A stretch of 64,000 bases of DNA. It comes from Xanthostigma xanthostigma. Lineage: Eukaryota; Arthropoda; Insecta; Raphidioptera; Raphidiidae. The DNA is taken from positions 37,976,001 to 38,040,000 of the forward strand of contig OY754466.1 of the NCBI GenBank assembly GCA_963575645.1, read 5' to 3'. The notes under the pieces were generated by a model. The model was not told the origin of the DNA and did not search any database. It saw nothing but the letters and a program-made list of their open reading frames with translations. This document shows positions 42,836-53,240 of the stretch, piece after piece (the stretch's first letter is position 1; each line of letters begins with the position of its first letter). The position numbers and the translations under genes were made by a program.

Positions 42836-43516
42836 GCCTCTCTGAAAAAGGGTTCGTTTATTTTGAAAAGTTTCAGAGCTTCATTATAGTTAAACAAAAA
42901 CAGTGCGTAATGAAATTTTACGGCTAAACATTTGTAACCAAGTGAACACAAAACAGAAATGGGCGTGTCAATCGAGTTTCCCCTTATCCGCCAGCCAATC
43001 GGTTTCGATTCTTCACTGGCACTTATTCCCCCACTCCTCACGGTGTCGTTTTTCGTCAGTTTTTTCCGCAACATTGTTGAACGAAGTTATCTCTCATCGC
43101 GGTTTATACAGTTATACTTCAATAAGTTTTGAATTTTTTGTTTAAAGTTCTATACTACAAAAAAATAGACAATTATGCTGTGACACAGTAAAATTCAAAA
43201 TTTATTTCGCGACTTAATTAACATGCAGAAACGATTAACGAGTACAACAAATCGTTAACGATTTGTGTAATGAATTTAGCATTTATAATAATCTGAAATG
43301 TTAAATTTGTGTAATAAAAACTGCATTGCATGTGCGATTTTTTCGGTAGCACAGAGTGAAATCTGACAGCAGATTTGTGTATTGCACCAGTGTAGAGTTA
43401 AGTAATGTGCAAACAACAGCATACACATAAAAAAAACTCTGGTCGCAGTGCCAAGCCATGTGGACAAAATAATGTAGAGTTGCTGATCTATTGTGACATT
43501 GCACTGGTTTTTTTTA
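42836..43516. other. no gene seen
   Basis: Overlapping short frames on both strands at 42826-43145 and 43276-43504 have no signature. No repeats with ends. Confidence 0.35.
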
Positions 43517-43550
43517 ACATTCCAACAAGTGGGGAATGGTACTAATTTAG
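43517..43550 (+). repeat. R4 copy 2, left part
   Basis: AACATTCCAACAAGTGGGG then AATGGTACTAATTTAG is the left portion of an R4 copy, split by the Penelope-like insertion that follows. The last 13 bp are the target duplication. Confidence 0.6.
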
Positions 43551-43611
43551 ATCTTTGATTAACGTCTGATTAGAACTCTTCAATAAATAAAATTATCGAT
43601 CAATTTTTCAG

Positions 43612-44329
43612 AGGCACATAAAGTGTTACAGAGCAATAGCACTCAAACTATTGATCATATCCAAAAATGTTTCAGACAAAAGTTTTAGTGTTCGAGAAGG
43701 TCGTCATACTGGACCACACTATTTTTTTTATCGGTGGAGGCGCTGAAGCTAAGTCAAGGACAACTTCACTTTTTTAAACACAACCATGTATTTTTTTTTC
43801 GATGACATTATTAGCGATTTTAAGACGAATTCAGCAGCCTTCAACACAAGGTCATTCAAATTATTTTATTTTTATTTATTTAAAAAAAATTCAAAATTTT
43901 TATTTTTAGAATAATCTGTTCAATATTCAGAATATTCAAAATAGTCTCGTATGTACCGAAATTACACCACAAATGTCATCATTTCGAGCATCTTCCGTAG
44001 GTAGACCCAAGTAAAGGTTAGTGGATCCTTTAAAAGTGAATATTCCGATATGTTTAGATTTTTCGACTACGATTTTGCGTGATTAGAATGACCTTGTGTT
44101 GTAGGTTGCTGAATTCGTCTTAAAATCGCTAATAATGTCATCGAAAAAAAATACATGGTTGTGTTTAAAAAAGTGAAGTTGACCTTGGCGTAGCTTCAGC
44201 GCCACCACCGATAAAAAAATAGGGTGGTCCAGTATGACGGCCTTCTCGAACACTAAAACTTTTGTCTGAAACATTTTTGGATATGATCAATAGTTTGAGT
44301 GCTATTGCTCTGTAACACTTTATGTGCCT
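43612..44329. repeat. Foldback nested in the Penelope-like snapback
   Basis: The arms of about 245 bp (43612-43856 and 44089-44329) are over 90% identical in inverted orientation, starting AGGCACATAAAGTGTTACAG. The centre is 230 bp and AT-rich. In the snapback family without this insert (54443-54569) the flanking words TTTTTCAG and ATTAACAAAAA are nearly adjacent, which shows it is an insertion. The 63-codon minus-strand frame on one arm is mirrored on the other and is not counted as a gene. Confidence 0.8.
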
Positions 44330-44371
44330 CACTCTGTATTAACAAAAAAATATATAGTTAATACATTAACG

Positions 44372-44399
44372 TTTCGATCCAGATTTGGATCTTCTTCAG
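44372..44399 (-). ncRNA. Hammerhead-like core, minus strand
   Basis: On the minus strand it reads CTGAAGA, then GATCC/GGATC stem II, then GAAAC. It is the left-arm twin of 44588-44615. Stems I and III are not convincingly resolved, so cleavage activity is uncertain. Confidence 0.4.
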
Positions 44400-44587
44400 A
44401 ACTGATCTAAAAAATATAAAAAATAATTAATATTTAATTTCTAATTAGCTTTTAATTATTTTTTCAAAATATTGAAAAATGATTATTTTTTCAATATTTT
44501 GATATTAATTAATAATTTTGAAGGAATTTTATAAAAAGCTAATTAGAAATTAAATATGAATTATTTTTTATATTTTTTAGATCAGTT

Positions 44588-44615
44588 CTGAAGAAGGTCC
44601 AAATCCGGATCGAAA
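44588..44615 (+). ncRNA. Hammerhead-like core, plus strand
   Basis: CTGAAGA, one A, GGTCC, loop AAATCC, GGATC, GAAA. It contains both invariant hammerhead boxes (CUGANGA and GAAA) around a 5-bp stem II with one G-U pair. ACGTTAATGT follows and could form a short stem III. The extra A before stem II departs from the consensus. Confidence 0.45.
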
Positions 44616-44688
44616 CGTTAATGTATTAATTATATATTTTTGTTAATATATTGTCTGAAAAATTGGTCGATAATTTTATTTATTGAAG

Positions 44689-45125
44689 GGTACTAATTTA
44701 GGTCAAAATTCACTTTTCAAAATTTTACTATATTGTTCTCTTTTGAGATCCCCCGAATCTAAAAAAGCATATTTTCAGAAAAAGTCAGTGCGCCTGTTTG
44801 TGAATACGGCATAGGTCAAACGGACGAGCGGATTTGAAACCAAATTTAGGAAGATGTTTGATATGCAAATATGAAAAGCCGTTTTGTTTTTGGAGGAAAT
44901 CGGCGCATGCGCAGATGAGATATATACTATAACAGTGTTTCTTATACATTAATAGTATACTTTTCAATACTGCTTATTCTATATATTTTTATAAGAAAGT
45001 ATTGTTAAAAAAGTAAGTGTTTCTTTTGTTCGGTAGATCTGTCATAGGTAGCTGACAAGCATACTTTGGTTAATTTTTATGTAGATACGCAAACAAATAG
45101 CAAACATAATATTCAACACTAGCCG
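44689..45125 (+). repeat. R4 copy 2, right part
   Basis: It resumes R4 after the insertion with CCCCGAATCTAAAAAAGCAT, GGCGCATGCGCAGA (44902-44915), CTATAACAG and AGCTGACAAGCATACTTTGG. It ends next to a reversed CTAG-type Helitron terminus. Confidence 0.65.
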
Positions 45126-45235
45126 TTTCCCGTGTCACTGCACACGTTAACATTTTTTTTTCTTTATTATGATATATCAAATGTCAATATTTTTGAGGTT
45201 GGAATAGTCCCGCCGCTCTTACATTCTTTACATTT
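45122..45235 (-). mobile_element. Reversed Helitron-like 3' end beside R4
   Basis: CTAGCCGTTTCCCGTGTCAC begins here, followed by TATCAAATGTCAATATTTTTGAGG. The same arrangement follows R4 at 57958. The far end is not identified. Confidence 0.4.
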
Positions 45236-46670
45236 TTTTTCTATTTCAGGAAATAATGTTGTCAATTCAACATCTGCAACACGTCATTTAGTAATTCATT
45301 ACCCGCAAACTAATGTTTTCACAAATGAAAGTTTACCGATTTTTTAATATTTCAGGAACATATCTTTACCAAAGATTAAGTTTGAAACATAATTCCGAGA
45401 ATTAAGATTCTACATACAACCATTAATATGTTCCGATTAAACCCTTTTTAAGATTTCGTGCGGTGATATATTACAGGTTAATTAAATCTTTGGTGCCAAA
45501 TTGTTTCGAAATATGTAAAACGCGGTCTGGCCACTAGCTTTCGTCATCCGACCGAAGTCAATAGTGTATGCGTCAAATACTATGTACCTCTAGCCAAATA
45601 CAGTTAACAGACAGTAAAAGTACGGTTCACAAACCTCAGTCACGTTAGAACAAATTATGCATTATTTTATGTCCTTTCTAACGAACAATTCCTAAGTCAA
45701 CGGTTGAATTAGGAATTTTTTTTGGTGTTAACCTATTATAATATTACAGATTAAAAATACGAGTTAGACAGTTTTTGATTAAACAAGGCTTACTCAAAAC
45801 AGTTCCAAAAATGGAACTTTCCGAGCGCTTTTCTTAATGGCCATGCCGCGTAGTAGTCAAATGTGGTTTCCGCGTTGTGGCAGTTTTTACAAGGGCCACA
45901 ACACGAATTTAGTGTCTGACCGAAATTTCGGTTTCCGGCTAGTTTGGGCCAAAAAACTGGTTTCGGCTGCCCATCCGGCCGAAACTAGGGCCGAAACCGA
46001 AACTACATTCGGGAGATTTCGCGCTGAAATGCGGTGCAGCTGCGAGCAACGAAGTGTCTTTTATGTCTGCGCGCTACGAGGTTTTTTTTTTCAGTTTGAG
46101 AGAAAACTTTTTTTATTTTGATACTTTCGATTGAAGAATTATTTGCATTAAAAATTTATTTAGTTGTTGTATTTGGTAGGTAGGTACTGATTAATTTATA
46201 TTTTATTGTAGTTCGTTAACAAGAGTACCATACAAAATGACCAAAGTTTAGAAGAAATAATTTTGTTCTTAAGATGAAAGAGTGTTTTCTTTTTTTTGTT
46301 GTGCGTAGCGTACCTACCTAAACATATTTATTAGGTAAATATACTTTTTACTAAGAAGTAATTTTGTTTAGTAGCTTTTATTTTATTTCATAATATTCAA
46401 AAAAAGTATATTTATTTGTACCTAAATGTTAGACTTTCTGCCTTACAATTGATGCTAAAAGTATGTACTTTCGATCGAGGTATGAAGAAAAATATATTAT
46501 ATTCTTATTTTTTCAACAATGAGACTGTTCATAAAGTCCAAAATTTGAGATATTATGATGTATGTCACTAAGAAAAACATCTCTTTGAAATTTTAACAAA
46601 GCTAAATCATTTTGAATTTTTGACCCGACCTCTTTAGCGTAAACGTCAAACAGCCTGAACTCGTGTATAG
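45236..46670. other. no gene; CCGAAA-rich patch
   Basis: At 45930-46020 the sequence repeats CGAAA/TTTCGG motifs (CCGAAATTTCGGTTTCCGG), probably a decayed transposon end. A 94-codon frame over it has no other support. Confidence 0.35.
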
Positions 46671-47474
46671 GCCAGTCATATCGAACATTAAAATTGCAAA
46701 CTAACGTCTAGTTCTGATTTTTTAATATGTTGTTAGGACCACTACCAGTAGCGTATATCCAAGTTTGCAGCTTCGAAAGACCTGTGCTAACTTTGCAGCA
46801 CTCGAAAAACCGCGAAATTTTCGGACTTTTTTTGGCATTCTCAATATAGGTCCTAAACCATGCATTTTTTTTATAAAATATTTTCTACACGTTTTTAAGT
46901 AGACTAAAATTGCTACAATTTGAGACCAGAACCAGCTCTGTAGGCTCAATACTTACCGAGATACAGCTTTCGAAAATTGACCATTTTTTTTCAAAAAAAT
47001 GAAATTTTATGATTTGGTCAATTTTCGACCCCGATATCGAGAAAAATACTCATTTTAAGGGTAAAATCATAGGAAAAGATATTGTAGCAAATGTAATTAG
47101 CTTTAATTTAAGCAGAGAACAACGTCTGTGGGCCATAATATAGTTTATTCACAAATCTTAAAAATCCAAAAAATGGAAAGACTGCATTTTCGCAAACTTA
47201 AATATAATACATAGTAATCGTTATGTAAATCCATTCAGTGATTTTAATGTGGTTGAGTAACAAAATTGAGTAACATAGTAACATAAATGAGTAACATAAT
47301 AAAAAAAGTGCAAAAATTTCGCGGTTTTTCGAGTGCTGCATAGTTAGCACAGGTATTTCGAAGCTGCAAACTTGGATATACGCTACTGGTAGTGGTCCTA
47401 ACAACATATTAAAAAATCAGAACTAGATGTTAGTTTGCGAGATTAGCGATTTTTAGTGTAAGATATGACTGGGC
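46671..47474. repeat. Foldback element of 0.8 kb
   Basis: The outer GCCAGTCATATC faces GATATGACTGGGC. Longer inner arms (46695-46825 and 47310-47439) with CTACCAGTAGCGTATATCCA match their inverted copies at over 90%. The centre of about 480 bp is AT-rich. The open frames at both arms mirror each other. Confidence 0.8.
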
Positions 47475-48204
47475 TAGTAAGTTACGCTTCGGAAATATAA
47501 ACAGACTTTCAAAAATGAACCGGCAGAAGAAAAGTTTGTATATCTCTGTATTACGTGCAATAAAACACAGCTGATTAATTGTCATCTGCATATTCGCGTA
47601 TATGGGGGAGGCGATAGTTGTTCTGTTGCGTTGAACTGGCAACATAATATTATGTATAGAGCCGTCGGAATACTTGCTATACCTATTATACTTGTGTGTG
47701 TTATACGCGTGTAAAAAACAATTGCGAACTGCCAAACCGCGCAAACACACACACACACACACACTGCCACAACACTCATACATGTAATGATTTCGCACTA
47801 TCTGAGAAACGTACTTAGTGATAAGAATTTAATGACTAAAAATAAATATGAACGAGCTCGCGTATATCGGAAATAAATTTATACAAGCGTTGAATTTGGA
47901 TGCCAAATTAACAATCAAAATGGCGAATCTGGTACCTATTTAATTTGAAGTATATAAGTATATAACTGCACACCTGGTAGCGTGGTATTGGCTCTCGCGA
48001 CGCCATTTCTAATATTCAGGTGCCAGGTTGGCTTTGCTATTAGAACATAATCAAACTGTCGAATGTGTGTGTACATACCTACATTTTTTATTTCGGTTCA
48101 AATAATTATTCAGTAACATTGGTCGACTGAACTTTTTCCACTACCTCTTAAAATTACTTATAGTCTAAGATCCCGATTTGGCTTGATCTTCACTCTTGTA
48201 TACG
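47475..48204. other. no gene; CA microsatellite
   Basis: A (CA)n tract lies at about 47746-47764. Minus-strand frames here are caused by the repeat. Nothing else was recognised. Confidence 0.45.
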
Positions 48205-48745
48205 CTAGGAAAGTATATTTTGACAAGCGACATTTGCGCCCTCTCGTGTTTTTTTTTTAATACTGGTTCAGACAAAACAGTGTTATATGTTATACGTGCA
48301 TTTTAATAAGGATTAATTGTTGAATAAAATGGGTAAAAAGCTATCAATCGGAAGTGCTGTGTTGTTGATTGTAAAGATACACCAACTTAACATCCAGAAT
48401 TACAATTCCACCGTTTTCCTGGATTTTCTTATGAATTAGAGAGCGAAAAAAAATGGACTGCAGCAGTACGTCGTCAAGGGAACTTAAATTTTATTTTACG
48501 TCTGTAATCATTATTAACTACTTGAAAAATGTAATTGTTATTTTGTTAATAAAAATAAGATTAAACAAATTTTGAAATAAAAAATGTATATCATTAATTA
48601 TGTAGTTTTTTTACTGACATTGTGCGTAAATATTTTTTTTATAATTAAGCTGGTTTCCATGGGATTGTAAGTTTTGAGTGAACCAGATTTTTAAAAATCA
48701 AACACAAGATGGCGCAAAGATCGCATGTCAAAGATATTTTCCTAG
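48205..48745. mobile_element. TIR transposon remnant carrying a THAP fragment
   Basis: The ends are inverted over about 45 bp: CTAGGAAAGTATATTTTGAC at the left against, inverted, CTAGGAAAATATCTTTGACA at the right, followed by TTTGCGCC.TCT.GTG on both. The flanks (TGTATACG and TGTATTTA) hint at an 8-bp duplication but match at only 5 of 8. THAP domains are typical of P-element transposases and also occur in Kolobok-type proteins. The 541-bp copy has no transposase core. Confidence 0.7.
48352..48498 (+). pseudogene. THAP zinc-finger domain fragment
   Basis: One plus-strand frame reads KCCVVDCKDTPT, then a stop, then HPELQFHRFPGFSYE and EKKWTAAVRRQG. This is the THAP pattern: C..C start, a buried FHRFP motif, then the conserved W with A.RR. 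It is the N-terminal DNA-binding finger of a P-type transposase or relative. An ATG with MGKK lies 20 bp upstream (48329) in another frame, which suggests a frameshift after the start codon. A stop interrupts the finger, and the final C..H pair and AVPTIF-type box are lost. Not functional as protein. Confidence 0.65.
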
Positions 48746-49411
48746 TGTATTTATTTAGTATTAAATATTATATATGATATTTGTTACCTACATATGTTCC
48801 GCGTGTTCACAATAAAATTATCTATACTTTCATATATTATTATTAATACAATATAGAAAACCCTATAGCTGCAAAATACTAATTCGAAGGTGCTGGTCTA
48901 TACCTGGTTTTATGCCAGGAATCAAAATGTCGAACAAACTTTGGCATTTTATATACATATTTTACACACGAACTTCAACATGAATTTTGTTTGTTTGTGT
49001 ATGAATCGTTCAAACAATATTAATCACAAATTGATAGATATTAAGATAAGTTCTCTAGAAAAGTCCCAAAAAATCAATATGAACGGCGACTTATAAATTA
49101 CGATTTCAAAAAAAAAAAACGCTGATAACACATATCGATTCTGTTTTGTTTTCATAAATTCTAAATCAATTATTCAAGCACATAAATAACCTAATGATTT
49201 AATACAAACAACAATTTTTAATTTCAAGATATTTGCCAGCTTATAGGACAAAGATTATACTGGCATAACTTTTAATTTGACATTAGATTTTTGAACAGTT
49301 ATGAGTGGTTTGCCAGTGGGTTAAATAAGGGAACGGACAATATTTTTTTAATAATTCATATTTCTATTGACGAAAGCTTCTTGCAAATAATAAAATAAAG
49401 ATATAATAATA
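48746..49411. other. no gene seen
   Basis: AT-rich sequence. A 68-codon frame at 48890-49096 has no signature. Confidence 0.4.
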
Positions 49412-49581
49412 TAAAAAATAAAGAATAGTTACTTCTTACCCCAACAGTTTTATTAGCGGATGTACATTTCGGGAGCTATGCACTAAACTTTAGTGTTTGC
49501 TGAAGATGAGAGCATAGCTCCCGAAATGTACATCCGCTAATAAAACTGTTGGGGTAAGAAGTAACTATTCTTTATTTTTTA
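49412..49581 (+). repeat. Snapback with the clearest hammerhead-like motif
   Basis: The arms of about 70 bp are perfect or nearly so: AGAATAGTTACTTCTTACCC and GCGGATGTACATTTCGGGAG on the left, their complements on the right. They enclose a 30-bp centre, CACTAAACTTTAGTGTTTGC and onward. This resembles the end repeats of Penelope-like elements. There is no coding sequence. Confidence 0.7.
49482..49545 (+). ncRNA. Candidate type-I hammerhead ribozyme
   Basis: CTGAAGA (49500-49506) is followed by a stem II (GAGAGC / GCTCCC, one mismatch), GAAA (49523-49526) and ATGTACAT closing a minimal stem III, then C at 49534 as the expected cleavage base. TTAGTG upstream can pair with CGCTAA downstream as stem I, though four bases are unpaired before the core. 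Short stem III is characteristic of hammerheads in Penelope-like elements. Only the plus strand has both boxes. Confidence 0.5.
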
Positions 49582-50176
49582 TTTTTGTTTCAACCACAGT
49601 GGCTCTTATAATATTTGTATAAAGATAATATATAAAATGTCATTCAAAAAACATAAATTTTAATAGACTAAATTTTGGTTTGTCGTTTATTAAGCTCGCC
49701 AACCAATTTATCTTGAAATAGAGGTAAGAAATAGTTTTTTGACATTGGATTTTTGTTTGTTCAAAATTCTGTTCCTGAAATAATAACTTTAAGAGTAGTT
49801 TGCCAGACGTTTAGGTCAAACGTAACGGTGGCAAATGCATTTTTTTCCTTATAAATAAAACATACCCTTGTGCTTTATGCGTTAATTTTATCAAAAAAAT
49901 TATTAACAAAATATTTCTTATTGCAAAACTGGACAAGTCAAAGAATCCATTTTTCATTTACCTATAAATTTTAGCTTTGCTATAATTTTTTTTCATGAAT
50001 TTTATGGGGTGAATTTTGCTGCAATGGTTGCTCCGCCTATATTATTTTTTTATGGAAGGATTATATCGTTCGTAAATAGGTTTAAAAATAATTGTGTTCA
50101 AATTAAGTTTCTATGAATAGAACTTGAACATTACTATTCAACTTATTGGTGAGCGATCAATAACTTTCGTCTATAT
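49582..50176. other. no gene seen
   Basis: AT-rich sequence, no recognised features. Confidence 0.4.
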
Positions 50177-50400
50177 TCTATACTAATATTATAAAAGTGG
50201 ACAGTTTGAATGTGTTTGTCTGACCTGGGTAATGTCAGGAACTACTGAACCGACTAAAAAAAATCTTTCACTGTTTACCTACTTCTTCCCGTGTAACACT
50301 GTTATGCTATACTATATGATAAGACATAACAAGTTGCTTTTTATTATTTCGATCTCAATCTAAAATTTATCCAGGTGAATCCGGACCGGAAATCCAATCA
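50177..50400 (+). mobile_element. Helitron-like 5' end
   Basis: TCTATACTAATATTATAAAA followed by GTGTTTGTCTGACC...GGAACTACTGAACCGA is the usual 5' text of these elements. No CTAG terminus was found downstream, so the right limit is approximate. Confidence 0.45.
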
Positions 50401-52750
50401 CATATCGAACGCGCTAAATAAATAAAAAAGTATTTTTTGCACACCCCACTATAAAATACCCGTATAGCGGTGGCAAAATGACCCATTTCGCACAAGTGCG
50501 TGAAGTAAAACAAAAGAAATGCGGTTCTACCAATCTAACAGTAATTGACTAAAAGGCCTGTCAATTACCATTTGAAAATTTATAAGCGACAGAGACAGTA
50601 AAGTAGGCGTAGTCTTCGCAAACTTTCAAATAGATTCCAATATGGCCGAACAATGAACTATCAGTTATATAAATATACACTATTATGAAAGTGCAAAAAA
50701 TGTAGTATGTGTCTTATTATGACTCGTGTGACTGTAAAACCTCATTGGCATCTCGTTTTAACATAATAGCACAGCTCGTATATAACTGCTTTTACGTTCT
50801 GAATACATAATTACATTAATAGCAAAGCCAAGGTCGGGTAAAGTTTTCTACCACAATATAAGTGATTTTTTCCGAATATTTATAATTCAGTATACTGGCT
50901 CTTGTGTATTTAGTCAAGACATTTTTTATACAAAATTTTACGAATGTTTGTTTCAAGTATCTAAATATAACACTCAGGAAATATTATTTCAAAGTTTAAG
51001 TAAATTAATATTGAAACCCTTCGTTTCACCAACATAAATTTCTACTTAATTAAATCATAATAGAACAAATAATGTTATACAAATCTACAAACAGTATTGT
51101 AGTAAAATGATTCAAAATGGCGCTTGTACTATCTATTATACAATTATTATATTACGACAGCCACTCCTTTCAAAAAGTTCCTAAAATATATCATGAACAA
51201 AAATACATCAGGGAAAGGAATAGAAGGAGTGGCTCAATCACTGATAATTATTTCTCATTTGCAACGTTTCGTTACAGTTTCAGAACAAATATGTTTTAAT
51301 ATATAGTTATATAATGGTACTGAACCATCAAGTTAAAAATACATTAATATTATGTAAAAATATGGACTATAATAATGATAGAATGTAATTAATTATTTAA
51401 TTATTTTTTCTACAAAAAATATTGAAATATTTTGATTATAAAATGTAAAAAAATCTAAATCCATAGAATTTGAGAAAGAATTTTACAAAAAAACGAATCT
51501 TTCAAGATGGCGCAGCCCCCGGTTCCGGAAACAAAAATGTTTTTTAGAAAAGTGTTAACGAAAATAGTTACGTTTGAAATATCATAATTATTTGAATTCG
51601 ACTGTAAAAATAAAATAGATCTGCAAAAAGAATATTTGCAATATTAAATAATTTTAAGAAAAATGCATTAAAGATATAACTCGAAATGAACATACTGACA
51701 AATGTTAATTTTTGAACGGGGTATTTAATAAAAAATTTAAAACATATCACACTATAATGTAAAAAATTGATGTATAAATAAATTAACAAAAAAAATTAAT
51801 TAAATACAGCTTAAATTTAACGAAAAAACGCACTTTTTCATTAGTAAATACTCTTGAAAAAGATGACGCGACGTGAAATGGAATTAAATAAGAATGTAAG
51901 GAGGAAGAAGAAATACAGAGAACAAAAACTCAACAACTCCTGGCCCGCGCAACACGTGCTACAATCACCGCATATCCTTGAAAAGCATTCTGACAATTGG
52001 TCAGTATTTGACGTTAATATGTAATAATAATAATGTGCATTTGCAAGTCTCAAAATATAACGAACTATTGTATCAAAAATTTGTGCACAGTTTTTGATAT
52101 CCGCCGCAGCCCATACCGGAAATGAACGCAATATAACAACGCAATCATAGATTTGATGTACATTTAAAACGAACCAAATTTGAATAAATTTCTATTAAAA
52201 GTTACCGTCAAACAATATAAGAACTATTTAATCTAAAGTAATTTTTCTATTTTATTAGTCAGTTACAATACATTTAGTTAAAAAAATTTACAGTTGTTTC
52301 TATAAATAATACCAAAATTAAGGTTTTATCCTGTAAGCTTCAGAAAATAGCAATGTGCAGCTTATAAAGTCTAAAGAAATTGATCGGTAAACTTTTCTTA
52401 CCGTTTTTGATCACTTGTTGAAGTTTCCCAACAATAAGTACGCGGAAACAAATGTTACGTAATAAGATAACACACGATTGGTTATGCAACATACATAGAT
52501 AAATAAAGACGGGTACATAATTATGTTTGTGTGTAATGATTAATAAACTTGTGTTGGTGAAATAGCACTCAGTTCGGTGAAGTTTTCTAAAACTATTGCT
52601 GATAATTGTGTAGAATAATTTGATAATTAACAAATTAATTACCTTGCTACATATACGACACACGATGCACTATTTTATAAAAATGTATCGACACACACAC
52701 AGAGAGAGTACGTCTTTAATAGGTACACTTTTCTTGTTTTGCAATTTTAT
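50401..52750. other. 2.3 kb without a supported gene
   Basis: AT-rich throughout. Short frames on both strands (up to 107 codons at 52340-52663 minus) are low-complexity or lack signatures. No terminal repeats found. Confidence 0.35.
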
Positions 52751-52779
52751 TTTGACTGAGTGTTAAGTTTTAGAGGTAT

Positions 52780-53240
52780 AAGTTTTGATGCGCGAACGGA
52801 GGAGCGAAGCAAGCAGCGACAAATGCAAGCTGACCCGGCCTACTATGACGTCGCCGGTCAACTGTCTGTACAGTCTCGACGATCGTGAAGCGAAAACGCT
52901 CGACTCGCAATAATACTCGTGCAGATTCGTTCGAGCGCGCGTATGTGTGTGTGTATGCGTTCTGTGCGTCGCGGCGTGCACTCCGTTGCCGCGTTGTTGC
53001 TATTGCCTGCTGCTGCTGCTCTGCGATCGGAGTCGCGATTCTCGCCGCGCGGCACCGCCGACGTTGTACTTGCCTCTTGCATCCAACGTGCATAACACAC
53101 ACTCATACCGATTCCGTTCCTCCTGCGCTGCGCCGCGCTCGCTTTATTGCAAATTCTCTATATGCTACGTGCACCCGTCTCTTACCGCGCTCACCATTTG
53201 TTTCACGTCGCGTCCTCAAAGCCATCCAAGATTGCACAGG
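52780..53240. promoter_or_regulatory. CpG-rich island, candidate host promoter or 5' exon
   Basis: This is the most GC- and CpG-rich stretch of the window. It has a CRE-like TGACGTCG at 52846-52853, GTGT and CTG triplet runs, and open frames in at least four registers (up to 139 codons on plus). Such overlapping openness reflects GC content rather than coding. The context fits a promoter or untranslated first exon of a host gene whose other exons lie outside. A TCAGT initiator-like motif is present on the minus strand near 52752. Direction and identity are unknown. Confidence 0.35.

Larger units (their letters stand above)
43551..44688. mobile_element. Penelope-like snapback inserted into R4, with 13-bp TSD
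   Basis: GGTACTAATTTAG lies on both sides (43538-43550 and 44689-44701) without a mismatch. From 43579 the sequence is the inverted copy of the family tail (AATAAATAAAATTATCGA), and at the right the same tail closes it. Between them are inverted arms (about 44335-44470 and 44520-44645), each carrying the hammerhead-like core. A separate foldback (43612-44329) is nested in the left arm. No reverse transcriptase is present. Confidence 0.7.

Noticed and set aside
44083-44274. 63-codon minus-strand frame starting MFQTKVLVFEKAV
   Set aside because: It lies on one arm of a foldback, and the mirrored arm gives a related broken frame. No known family.
47560-47800. 122-codon minus-strand frame with CVCVCVC
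   Set aside because: It is produced by a CA/GT microsatellite. No other coding support.
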